Assembly (NCBI RefSeq): GCF_040813715.1 | Contig: NZ_JBFOCH010000001.1 | Direction: 5' to 3' (one strand) | Source: Mesorhizobium_K marinum | GTDB lineage: Bacteria; Pseudomonadota; Alphaproteobacteria; Rhizobiales; Rhizobiaceae | DNA: 64,000 bases | Part shown: one piece after another, positions 56,799 to 64,000 of the stretch | Position numbering within the stretch: position 1 is the first letter of the stretch | Layout: each line of letters starts with the position of its first letter | Notes under the pieces: generated by a model | Databases searched by the model: none | Seen by the model: only the letters and a program-made list of their open reading frames with translations | What the model was told of the DNA's origin: nothing | Translations under genes and position numbers: made by a program

Positions 56799-59021
56799 AT
56801 GAAGACTTCAGGATTTCGAGGGAAAATCGGGCGTACCGTCGCCGAGTCCGAGCCTTGGTGGTCCGAAGACGAATGCAATATCGAGAAGAGACGACCCAAC
56901 ATTGTAACGGTCGTCTTTGACGATACCGGCTGGTCAGACTTCGGCTGCTACGGGTCGGAAATTCGGACGCCCACAATAGACGCACTCGCCGAGCGCGGTC
57001 TTCGCTATTCCAATTTTCACGTGACGCCGATGTGCTCGCCTACGCGAGCTGCCCTGATGGCGGGTCGCAACCACCATCGCATAGGCATGCGGTGTCTCGC
57101 CGACACCGATACGGGATTCCCCAACGGACGCGGTTCGATCCCCCCGGACGTGCCGCTGCTGCCGCGCTTGCTACGGGATCGCGGCTACGGCACGTACATG
57201 GTTGGCAAGTGGCACCTGACGCCGGCGCACGAGATAACTCCTGCTGGACCACACCTGAATTGGCCACTCAGCCGCGGCTTCGATCGGTACTACGGTTTCC
57301 TGGGAGGATGTACCGACCACTATGCGCCCGAGTTGATCCAAGACAATCACATGATCGAGCCGCCCGCTCGCGACGGGTATCACCTCACCGAGGATCTTTG
57401 CGACCGCGCCATCGTCTATTTGCGCGACCACGCGGCTTTTCGACGGAACGAGCCGGCATATCTCAACGTCTGTTTCGGCGCCACACACGCGCCCCTCCAG
57501 GTCGAGAGGCGCTATATCGATCCGTACATCGACGTTTTCGAGAAGGGTTGGGATCGGGTCCGCGAGGACCGGCTCGCCCGTCAGAAGGCGATGGGACTAG
57601 CGCCCGCGCATGCGGAACTCACACCCCGCAATCCAGAAGTCCCAGCCTGGGAGACATTGAGTGTTGATCAAAAACGACTCTACACCCGGCTGCAGGCCGC
57701 ATTCGCCGGATTCCTGGAACACGCCGACGAGCAACTGGGCCGCATTGTCGCCGAACTGAAGCGGCTGGGCATGTACGAGAACACGGTCATCATGGTGATT
57801 TCGGACAACGGCGCCAGTCGCGAGGGCGGCCAGGACGGGGCTGTCGACGTCAATGCGCCCTATTCGGGAAAGCCGGAAACCGTTGAGGAAATGGTGGGCC
57901 GACTCGACGAGATTGGCGGACCAACGGGTCCGGCGCACTACCCGGAGGGTTGGGCAATGGCGGGCAGCACGCCGTTCCGAAGATACAAGCAGTTCGTTGA
58001 GCTGGGCGGTATAAGGTCGCCGCTTGTGGTGAACTGGCCGGCAGGCATCAAAGCAGGCGGCGGCGTGCGCGGTCAGTTCCTGCATGTCATCGATCTGGCG
58101 CCGACGCTTCTTGAGCTGACGGGAAGCGGCGTCACGGACGAGTTCGACGGGAAGTGCTTTCGCGACACGTTTGACGATGCCGGAGCTCAAGCGCCGCGAA
58201 ACGAGCAACACTGGGAAATGTTTGGTCGTCGAGCTGTCTACGCAGACGGATGGAGGGCAGTTTCGTCCCATGAGAAGGGAGATGACTACGAACGCGACGA
58301 ATGGCGGCTCTACGATACGCGGACCGACTTCTCAGAGTGCACAGACGTTGCATTCGCGCATCCGGAAAAGTTGGACGAACTGCGGGGCTTGTGGTGGCGC
58401 GAGGCCGAAAGGAACGACGTGATGCCGCTGGACGACCGCACCCTGGTCGACGTGCTGGACTTTCGCCAGCCAAACGGGCTCATGGCTCGCCGTGAGATCA
58501 CGCTCTACTCCGGTCAGGGACACGTGCCGCAGATCAGCATGATCACATCTTCCGAACGATCCATGGAGATCACGGCCCACTTCACGGGCACCGTAGAACC
58601 CGGCCACCCCGGGGGGGTGCTCGTCTCAAGCGGTGACAGCCACGGCGGATACACCTTCTATATCAAGAAGGGTCGCCTCTGGTTCGAGCACATAAAGTTG
58701 GGCAGGCGGACAGAAGTCAGCGCGCCCCTGCGTCGGGCAATCACGCGCTGCAGCGTCGTGGTTCATGTGGGAGATCACTCCGCAGCGACTGCAATCCTGT
58801 TCGCCGACTGCCTCAGGCTTTCAGAATGCCGGATCCCGGCAGTAGCAACGCATCTGTCATTCTGGGGTCTGGATGTCGGCCGCGATGCCGCGCTCCCCGT
58901 TTCCACGCGATACCAGGCACCGTTTGCATTCCCTGAAGCAGGGCTCGACCGCGTTGTCATGCGGTTCTTCGACGACGTATCGGCGCAGGAAATTGCCGCC
59001 GCACTCGAAGCCGCGGAGTAG
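56799..59021 (+). CDS. Arylsulfatase (formylglycine type)
   Basis: 740 residues from the ATG at 56799 (MKTSGFRGKIGRTVAESEPWW), chosen because arylsulfatases of this group begin FKGKIGRTVxxSxPWW and GAGG lies six bases upstream; ATGs at 56727 and 56742 are less likely. The metal site is VVFDDTGWSDFGCYG, the sulfatase signature MCSPTRAALMAGR has the CxPxR motif whose Cys (about residue 79) becomes formylglycine, and GKWHLTPAHE and ISDNGASREGG complete the active site. The C-terminal beta domain is intact. There is no signal peptide, so it is probably cytoplasmic. It hydrolyses sulfate esters; the substrate is unknown. It is divergent from the LysR gene. Confidence 0.92.
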   Translation: MKTSGFRGKIGRTVAESEPWWSEDECNIEKRRPNIVTVVFDDTGWSDFGCYGSEIRTPTIDALAERGLRYSNFHVTPMCSPTRAALMAGRNHHRIGMRCLADTDTGFPNGRGSIPPDVPLLPRLLRDRGYGTYMVGKWHLTPAHEITPAGPHLNWPLSRGFDRYYGFLGGCTDHYAPELIQDNHMIEPPARDGYHLTEDLCDRAIVYLRDHAAFRRNEPAYLNVCFGATHAPLQVERRYIDPYIDVFEKGWDRVREDRLARQKAMGLAPAHAELTPRNPEVPAWETLSVDQKRLYTRLQAAFAGFLEHADEQLGRIVAELKRLGMYENTVIMVISDNGASREGGQDGAVDVNAPYSGKPETVEEMVGRLDEIGGPTGPAHYPEGWAMAGSTPFRRYKQFVELGGIRSPLVVNWPAGIKAGGGVRGQFLHVIDLAPTLLELTGSGVTDEFDGKCFRDTFDDAGAQAPRNEQHWEMFGRRAVYADGWRAVSSHEKGDDYERDEWRLYDTRTDFSECTDVAFAHPEKLDELRGLWWREAERNDVMPLDDRTLVDVLDFRQPNGLMARREITLYSGQGHVPQISMITSSERSMEITAHFTGTVEPGHPGGVLVSSGDSHGGYTFYIKKGRLWFEHIKLGRRTEVSAPLRRAITRCSVVVHVGDHSAATAILFADCLRLSECRIPAVATHLSFWGLDVGRDAALPVSTRYQAPFAFPEAGLDRVVMRFFDDVSAQEIAAALEAAE

Positions 59022-59140
59022 CTCACCAGCAGGGTGCACACGTCGTGGATGTCCGTGGTAAGCGCCAACGACGCAACATGTTCGCTGCTGTCCGAAGCTA
59101 ATCGCCGTCTTCCCCGCTTCCTGAACTTTGGAGAGATCCA

Positions 59141-60403
59141 ATGATCAATCAACCAAGAGACACACCTCTCCCGCATCTGGACACGATCATCCACGATGCC
59201 AGTCTCCTAGATCGCGACGGCCTCTGGACCATCGGAATTCGGGAAGGGAAGATCGTCGCGATCGACCCGGACTTTGACGCCACGTCCACCCGCAGGATCG
59301 ACGCGCGTGGCGGCCTCGTCACGCCGAGCTTCGTTGATCCGCATTTCCATCTCGACAAGGTGCTGTCGCGCGACTACGTCGGCGCACTTTCGTACAGCGA
59401 GGCCTTTGCCCGCGCCCGCGAGGCAAAGGCGCACTTCACGGTTGCCGATGTTGAGGCGCGCGTGTGCGCCGCCTTGGACTTGGCGGTGGCGCAGGGCCTT
59501 GGCGCGATCCGTTCGCAGGTGGACGTGGATTTCGCTACTGGACTGGTGTCGCTCGAGGGGGTGCTGCGCGCAAGGGAACGCTTCAGCAATTCGATCGACA
59601 TTCAGATTGTAGCCTTCCCACAAGAGGGCATCGTGACCGATCCCAAGGCGCCCGACCTGCTGCGCGAAGCGCTCGGTATGGGAATTCGGCTGATTGGCGG
59701 CCTGCCCGAATTCGAACAAAGCGTCGACGACCAAAAGACCCACATCAAGACAATTCTGGACATAGCCCAGAAGTTCGACGCTGAGGTCGACATGCATTGC
59801 GACTACACGGATCTGCCTCAGTTCAAGACCCTTGAGATGCTCGCAGACATGACTGTCGAGCGCGGTTTGCAGGGTAGGGTGACAGCGGATCACTGCTGCG
59901 CGCTCGCGGTCTATCCGGACGACGAGGCGGCGCGGGTCATCGACAAGATCCTGCAAGCTGGAATCGGCGTCATCATCCTGCCCATCGCGAACCTGCAGAT
60001 GCTGGGCGGCGATGGGACCACGCCCGTCAATCGCGGATCTTCGCGGGCGAAAGAACTGCTTGCTGCCGGCGTAAACGTCTGTGCAGGCGCAGACAACATG
60101 TACGACATCTGGTTCCGGTTCAATCGCATGGACCCCGTGGACACGGCGTACATGACATGCCTCAGCGCAGGGATGCGGACAGACGCCGAGGTTCGGGAAG
60201 CCTTCGAAATGACGACCTCGCGCCCGGCGGATCTTCTCGGTATCAAGGACTACGGCGTGAACGTCGGATGCAGCGCCGATCTTGTCGTCCATTCAGCATC
60301 CAACATCGTCGACCTGTTCCGCAATGTTCCAGCGCGGCGCTACCATCTAAGACGGGGCATCCTTGTCGGCGGTGTCGAGGGAAGCACATGGACGTCGCGG
60401 TAA
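59141..60403 (+). CDS. Cytosine deaminase-like amidohydrolase
   Basis: 420 residues. Metal-dependent amidohydrolase of the CodA/AtzC group. Metal and catalytic motifs are VDPHFHLDKVLS, DMHCDYTD, TADHCCAL and GADNMYDIWFRF, with the conserved glycine-rich end GVNVGCSADLVVHSASN. Members deaminate cytosine, isoguanine-like bases or s-triazines such as N-isopropylammelide; the substrate cannot be fixed from motifs alone. It is preceded by GGAGA and follows the sulfatase gene by 120 bases on the same strand. Confidence 0.88.
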   Translation: MINQPRDTPLPHLDTIIHDASLLDRDGLWTIGIREGKIVAIDPDFDATSTRRIDARGGLVTPSFVDPHFHLDKVLSRDYVGALSYSEAFARAREAKAHFTVADVEARVCAALDLAVAQGLGAIRSQVDVDFATGLVSLEGVLRARERFSNSIDIQIVAFPQEGIVTDPKAPDLLREALGMGIRLIGGLPEFEQSVDDQKTHIKTILDIAQKFDAEVDMHCDYTDLPQFKTLEMLADMTVERGLQGRVTADHCCALAVYPDDEAARVIDKILQAGIGVIILPIANLQMLGGDGTTPVNRGSSRAKELLAAGVNVCAGADNMYDIWFRFNRMDPVDTAYMTCLSAGMRTDAEVREAFEMTTSRPADLLGIKDYGVNVGCSADLVVHSASNIVDLFRNVPARRYHLRRGILVGGVEGSTWTSR

Positions 60404-60553
60404 GCTGAACCCGGCTCTGGCGTAGCGCCTTGCCGGCCTTGGCCCGAGTCTAAATCGACAGGAACCAGCGTCAGACGCTAGCTTCGCCTGCGACAACGGC
60501 CACGGCGTACAGCTCTCGCTATGTCCCAAACCGTTCACTGAGGCTACTTTGCC

Positions 60554-61468
60554 CTAACCTCTGAGCGACCGGGTCTCTCCGATGATCCAATTGGAAAACG
60601 TGGCGACTTCTTCGCGAAGCAGGACGTTCTCTGCGTTCACGAGAAAAAATGCCGGCTTGAGGAGCAGTGTTGTCGGCAGGCAGCGAACCAAGGCGCCACT
60701 CGACAGCAGGTCGTCAATAAGGTGCCCCCAACCCAACGCTACACCCTGTCCATTTACAGCCGACTGAACCAGCAACGGATAGTTGTTGAAATGCAATCCG
60801 CCGGCTGGCGCGCCGCGACGAAGGCCGACCGCACGCAGCCAGACGCCCCAGTCTGCATCCGTGGAATTGGGTTCGTCGACATGTAGAAGGGTCGTGCGGA
60901 GCAGATCTTCGACATTGTTGAAAGTAGGCGAGGATGCCAGGAAGGATGGGCTGCAAACGGGGAACAGCTCGATGCCGAACAGCTTTCGGGCAGTAACCCC
61001 GCCCCACTGTCCGAGACCATAACGGATCCCGACGTCGATATTCTCGCTTGGGAGATCAAGAATGTCGTCGGTCGCGATGACTCGCAGATCGATCTCCTGG
61101 TGGTCAGAGCGGAACTTCGCGATACGCGGCATCAGCCAGACGGAAGCTAGCGCAATCGTCGTTGTAATGGTTATGCGGCCAGCCTGGAACCGCGGGCGCA
61201 CCTCATTCACTGCATCAGCAATGTGGTTTAGCCCGAAAGACACGGCCTGGTGCAGCCGCCGGCCGGCAGCAGTTAACGAAAGCCCCCTGTTGCTGCGTAT
61301 GAACAGCTTGACGCCAAGCGTGGCTTCCAGCGCCTGAATCTGTTTGCTGACAGCTGCTTGTGACATGCCTAGCTGACGCCCGGCTGCACTGAAATTGAGT
61401 AGTGCACCCGAGGCCTCAAGGATGATCAGCGATCTTGAGGAGGGCAGCGCCCTGAGAGAGTTTGCCAT
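60554..61468 (-). CDS. LysR-family regulator (GcvA-like)
   Basis: 304 residues. The N-terminal HTH is LNFSAAGRQLGMSQAAVSKQ, followed by IQALEATLGVKLFIRSNRG. The effector-binding domain includes NIDVGIRYGLGQWGG and ends in GVALGWGHLIDDLLSSGALV, both typical of GcvA-like members. It is divergent from the amino-acid-type ABC operon (starts 110 bases apart), its likely target. Confidence 0.9.
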   Translation of the reverse strand: MANSLRALPSSRSLIILEASGALLNFSAAGRQLGMSQAAVSKQIQALEATLGVKLFIRSNRGLSLTAAGRRLHQAVSFGLNHIADAVNEVRPRFQAGRITITTTIALASVWLMPRIAKFRSDHQEIDLRVIATDDILDLPSENIDVGIRYGLGQWGGVTARKLFGIELFPVCSPSFLASSPTFNNVEDLLRTTLLHVDEPNSTDADWGVWLRAVGLRRGAPAGGLHFNNYPLLVQSAVNGQGVALGWGHLIDDLLSSGALVRCLPTTLLLKPAFFLVNAENVLLREEVATFSNWIIGETRSLRG

Positions 61469-61578
61469 AACGCCCAGTTATGATGATGCCTATTAAATTC
61501 TATCTATCCAAGCGCCTTCCTTCAAGCGACAGTCTACAAATAGATATACCATAAAAGCCAACAACAAGGGGAACATCG

Positions 61579-62394
61579 ATGAGAAACAAGCGTGGAATGC
61601 GGGACCTTCGGGCCCGTGATATCGCATTGCTTATGTCGGGTACTGTTGCGGCGCTCGGGGTAGCCCTTTCTCCTGCCGCCGCCGACGCGCTGGATGGGGT
61701 CAAGAACTCCAAAAAGCTGGTCGTATGCGCCGTCGACGGAATGCTCCCCTACTCCAGCTCCGACGCGAAAGTGCCAGGGTTCGAAGTCGAGATTGCGCAA
61801 AAGATGGCGGAGGGGCTTGGAGCCACCGTCGAACATGCCTGGGTCACCTGGGACGCACTGATCCCGGCACTAACATCAAATCGTTGCGACGTGATCATCG
61901 ATGGCATGTTCATCACCGCGGAACGCCAGAAGGTCATCGACTTCTCCACGCCGTATTATGCCTCGGGCGAAACGATCCTCACACGAAAGGACGACGCTTC
62001 TGTCAAAACCCTCGAAGACATCAAGGACAAGAAGGTCGGAGTGCTTGCCGGCTCCGTCACCGTGGACGAACTCCAGAAAAAGGGCATCGGCGAGCTCGAA
62101 GTCTATCCCGACCAGAATACGATCGTGCTCGAGCTTGCCAATCATCGGATCGATGCAGCCTATCTTGAAGCCCCGACTGCGGCTTGGGTGATTGCGGCCG
62201 ATCCAGATACACGGGTAAAAATCGTCGAGGAGTATGTTCCCGAAGAGCGTTTCAACGCAGGGATAGGCGTCCGCAAGGAGGATGCTGCGCTGAAGGCGGC
62301 TCTGGATGAGATAATCGGCAAGATGCGCGAAGACGGCACGATCAAGACCGTTCTCGAAAAGTACAAGGTTCCGTATTTCCCGATCGCCCAGTAG
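61579..62394 (+). CDS. Amino-acid-type ABC transporter substrate-binding protein
   Basis: 271 residues. The signal sequence ARDIALLMSGTVAALGVALS ends near AAADALDG. The family 3 solute-binding domain is shown by KVPGFEVEIAQKMAEGLGAT and CDVIIDGMFITAERQKVIDF, followed by STPYYASGETILTRKDD. The periplasmic ligand is probably an amino acid or small amine. It is the first gene of an operon with a permease, an ATPase and a hydantoinase B-like gene; the last suggests a cyclic amide or its product. Confidence 0.92.
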   Translation: MRNKRGMRDLRARDIALLMSGTVAALGVALSPAAADALDGVKNSKKLVVCAVDGMLPYSSSDAKVPGFEVEIAQKMAEGLGATVEHAWVTWDALIPALTSNRCDVIIDGMFITAERQKVIDFSTPYYASGETILTRKDDASVKTLEDIKDKKVGVLAGSVTVDELQKKGIGELEVYPDQNTIVLELANHRIDAAYLEAPTAAWVIAADPDTRVKIVEEYVPEERFNAGIGVRKEDAALKAALDEIIGKMREDGTIKTVLEKYKVPYFPIAQ

Positions 62395-62409
62395 CAACGG
62401 AACTCCCAA

Positions 62410-63081
62410 GTGATCGAGTACCTTAAATCGTCGCTCTTGTGGGAGGTGATGCCTTACCTCCTTCAGGGCGCTCTAGTCACGATTGAGATCTCACTGCTTT
62501 CGATGTTGCTTGCACTGGTCCTCGGCCTCGTCGCTGCTGTCGCAGGGCTCAGTCGCGCAAGGCTACCGAGAATCCTGGCGGCCATTTATGTCGAAGTCAT
62601 ACGCGGGACGCCGCTGCTGGTTCAGCTATTCATCGTCTACTACGGGCTTCCGAGCGTAGGTGTCCGGCTCGAACCGTTCATGGCCGGTTTCCTGACGCTT
62701 GGTGCCCACTACGGCGCCTATCTGTCCGAAGTCTACCGGGCCGGCATCTACGCGGTGGACCGCGGGCAATGGGAAGCCGCCGCTTCGATCGGTATGAGCC
62801 GAGGCATGATACTACGCGAGATAATTCTGCCGCAGGCATTTAAGACCATCCTGCCGCCAGTGGGTAACTACTTCATTTCGATGCTGAAGGACTCGGCGCT
62901 CGTGGCGACAATTAGCGTCACAGAACTGCTGCGAGCCGGCCAACTCCGCGTCGCCATCACATTCAGAGCCATGGAGATCTATCTGATTATCGCCGCCATC
63001 TATCTGGCGATGTCTTATGCCTTGTCGCTTCTGGTCCGATATCTGGAACGCCGGACGTCGCAGGGAGAAAATCTGCCATGA
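62410..63081 (+). CDS. Amino-acid-type ABC transporter permease (HisM/GlnP group)
   Basis: 223 residues with a GTG start at 62410. About five TM helices begin YLLQGALVTIEISLLSMLLAL. The coupling-loop EAA motif is WEAAASIGMSRGMILREIILPQ, and the EVIRGTPLLVQLFIVYYGLP segment is typical of the family. It works with the binding protein and ATPase on either side. Its stop overlaps the ATPase start as ATGA. Confidence 0.92.
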   Translation: MIEYLKSSLLWEVMPYLLQGALVTIEISLLSMLLALVLGLVAAVAGLSRARLPRILAAIYVEVIRGTPLLVQLFIVYYGLPSVGVRLEPFMAGFLTLGAHYGAYLSEVYRAGIYAVDRGQWEAAASIGMSRGMILREIILPQAFKTILPPVGNYFISMLKDSALVATISVTELLRAGQLRVAITFRAMEIYLIIAAIYLAMSYALSLLVRYLERRTSQGENLP

Positions 63082-63893
63082 CGTCCGACATTGCAGAGCC
63101 CATTATTTCGATCTCGGGACTATGTAAGCGCTTCGGTTCGCTCGACGCATTGCTGAACATCGATCTTGACGTTGCGCCGGGAGAAGTCGTCGCCATCATC
63201 GGTCCCAGCGGATCGGGGAAAAGCACACTGCTTCGCTGCATGAACCTGATTGAAGTACCTACGTCCGGTCGCATAGACATATCCGGACGGCCGATCCTCA
63301 ACCTACCTCTCGGTGCACCGGCACCGCATTATCGTGAAATCGACCGTGCTGCGACGGCGGCTCGCAGGCACAGTTCGATGGTATTCCAGCGCTTTAATCT
63401 TTTTCCGCACCTGCGGGCGCTCGACAATGTCACCATCGGATTGGTCAAGGTGCAAAAACGCTCTCGCGCCGAAGCTGAAGAGATCGGACGCCAGCTGCTT
63501 AGCCGTGTCGGGTTGGGAGACCGTTTGGACGCGTGGCCGGCAAAGATGTCGGGCGGTCAACAGCAGCGGGTTGCAATCGCCAGGGCGCTGGCCATCAATC
63601 CCGATATCCTTCTCTTCGATGAGCCAACTTCGGCGCTTGATCCCGAACTTGTCGGCGAGGTGCTGACGGTAATCCAGGAGCTTGCGCACGACGGCAAGGC
63701 GAAGGTCATCGTTACGCATGAGATGGAGTTTGCCCGAGAAGTCGCTGATCGCGTCGTCTTTATGGACCGAGGCCAGATCGTCGAGGTCGGCGAACCCGAG
63801 AAGATCTTCACCAATCCAAGCCAAGAGCGCACCCGTTCCTTTTTGCAGCGGGTACTGCGCCGGAGCGCCAACCTGAAGGAGACGGTACTTTGA
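63078..63893 (+). CDS. Amino-acid-type ABC transporter ATP-binding protein
   Basis: 271 residues. Walker A is GPSGSGKSTLLRC, the Q-loop MVFQRFNLFPHL, the signature MSGGQQQRVAIARAL, Walker B ILLFDEPTSALDPE and the H-loop VTHEMEFA, all as in GlnQ/HisP. A longer than usual insert between Walker A and the Q-loop (RPILNLPLGAPAPHYREIDR) is notable. Its TGA overlaps the next start (TTGA). Confidence 0.93.
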   Translation: MTSDIAEPIISISGLCKRFGSLDALLNIDLDVAPGEVVAIIGPSGSGKSTLLRCMNLIEVPTSGRIDISGRPILNLPLGAPAPHYREIDRAATAARRHSSMVFQRFNLFPHLRALDNVTIGLVKVQKRSRAEAEEIGRQLLSRVGLGDRLDAWPAKMSGGQQQRVAIARALAINPDILLFDEPTSALDPELVGEVLTVIQELAHDGKAKVIVTHEMEFAREVADRVVFMDRGQIVEVGEPEKIFTNPSQERTRSFLQRVLRRSANLKETVL

Positions 63894-64000
63894 ACGTCGA
63901 CCCGGTAACTCTCAACGTGATGGCAAGCGCCTTCCACGCCATCGCCGAAGAGATGGGCGTGAATCTGCTGCTCACGGCGCGCTCTACCATTATCCGTGAG
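63890..64000 (+). CDS. Hydantoinase B/oxoprolinase family protein, 3'-partial
   Basis: The first 37 codons, starting at a TTG (63890) that overlaps the ATPase stop, or at the ATG at 63920. The sequence VDPVTLNVMASAFHAIAEEM continues GVNLLLTARSTIIRE, the opening pattern of N-methylhydantoinase B proteins. These act with a hydantoinase A subunit in ATP-dependent opening of cyclic amides (hydantoins, 5-oxoproline, N-carbamoyl compounds). The rest is beyond the window. Confidence 0.75.
   Translation, partial: MNVDPVTLNVMASAFHAIAEEMGVNLLLTARSTIIRE

Noticed and set aside
56590..56985. N-terminal extension of the LysR regulator by 132 residues
   Set aside because: It lacks a domain, is Arg/Ser-rich like an antisense shadow, and covers the sulfatase leader; LysR proteins start at the HTH.
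1..64000. CRISPR array
   Set aside because: No regularly spaced repeats of 25-40 bases and no cas genes were seen.

Overview
The window reads as an alphaproteobacterial (Rhizobiales, Phyllobacteriaceae/Mesorhizobium-like) chromosome segment. The evidence is high GC, heavy use of ATGA-type overlapping starts and stops, and core genes typical of that order: lysA next to a TIGR02302-type membrane protein, ftsEX, tyrA-hisC, a SAM-II riboswitch in front of metA, cobS-cobT of the aerobic cobalamin pathway, aroKB, and xerD-accA. Five single-N positions in the first 15.3 kb (732, 3825, 12189, 14966, 15208) are each flanked by a near-identical duplicated stretch of 67-173 bp. These look like contig overlaps joined without trimming, and they artificially break lysA, an aldo/keto reductase gene and a pfkB gene.

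Positions 1-39.6 kb are ordinary core chromosome: amino-acid biosynthesis (lysA, tyrA, hisC, metA, aroB, aroK), cell division and envelope (ftsE, ftsX, an acyltransferase, a D-Ala-D-Ala carboxypeptidase, an L,D-transpeptidase-like lipoprotein), cobalt chelation (cobS, cobT) and a CobW-type GTPase, glutathione-linked detoxification (two GST genes, chaC, gloB), fatty acid synthesis (accA) and chromosome dimer resolution (xerD). Regulatory sites include a clear SAM-II aptamer with terminator, a candidate preQ1-I aptamer overlapping the start codon of a yhhQ-type transporter, and CtrA-like boxes in front of ftsE.

At 39661-39737 lies tRNA-Arg(CCT). Its 3' 45 bp, starting in the anticodon loop, are repeated exactly at 48958-49002, so the 9.27 kb between is an integrated element. 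Its tyrosine integrase is at the right end, and TGGGGACG repeats at both ends look like integrase arm sites. Cargo: a two-gene CBASS anti-phage system (a CD-NTase overlapping by one base a two-TM/beta-barrel effector of Cap15 type), a Cys/His finger protein followed by a protein carrying the three motifs of a family A DNA polymerase palm without the rest of Pol I, a serine resolvase, a secreted protein with an internal Cys repeat, two small membrane proteins, and a probable 53-residue protein. The minimal CBASS and the stripped polymerase-like gene on one tRNA-borne element are the most interesting content here.

Right of attR (49.0-52.7 kb) is a second mobile cassette, a large serine recombinase with its usual DUF2924 and DUF3489 partners, ending in a gene fragment at about 52.6 kb. 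From 52.7 kb to the end is a catabolic/uptake region: a NitT/TauT-type ABC transporter, a LysR regulator, a formylglycine-type arylsulfatase, a cytosine-deaminase-like amidohydrolase, a second LysR regulator, a polar-amino-acid-type ABC transporter and the first codons of a hydantoinase B-like gene. Together these suggest uptake and hydrolysis of a sulfated and/or nitrogen-heterocyclic compound; the substrate cannot be read from the sequence.
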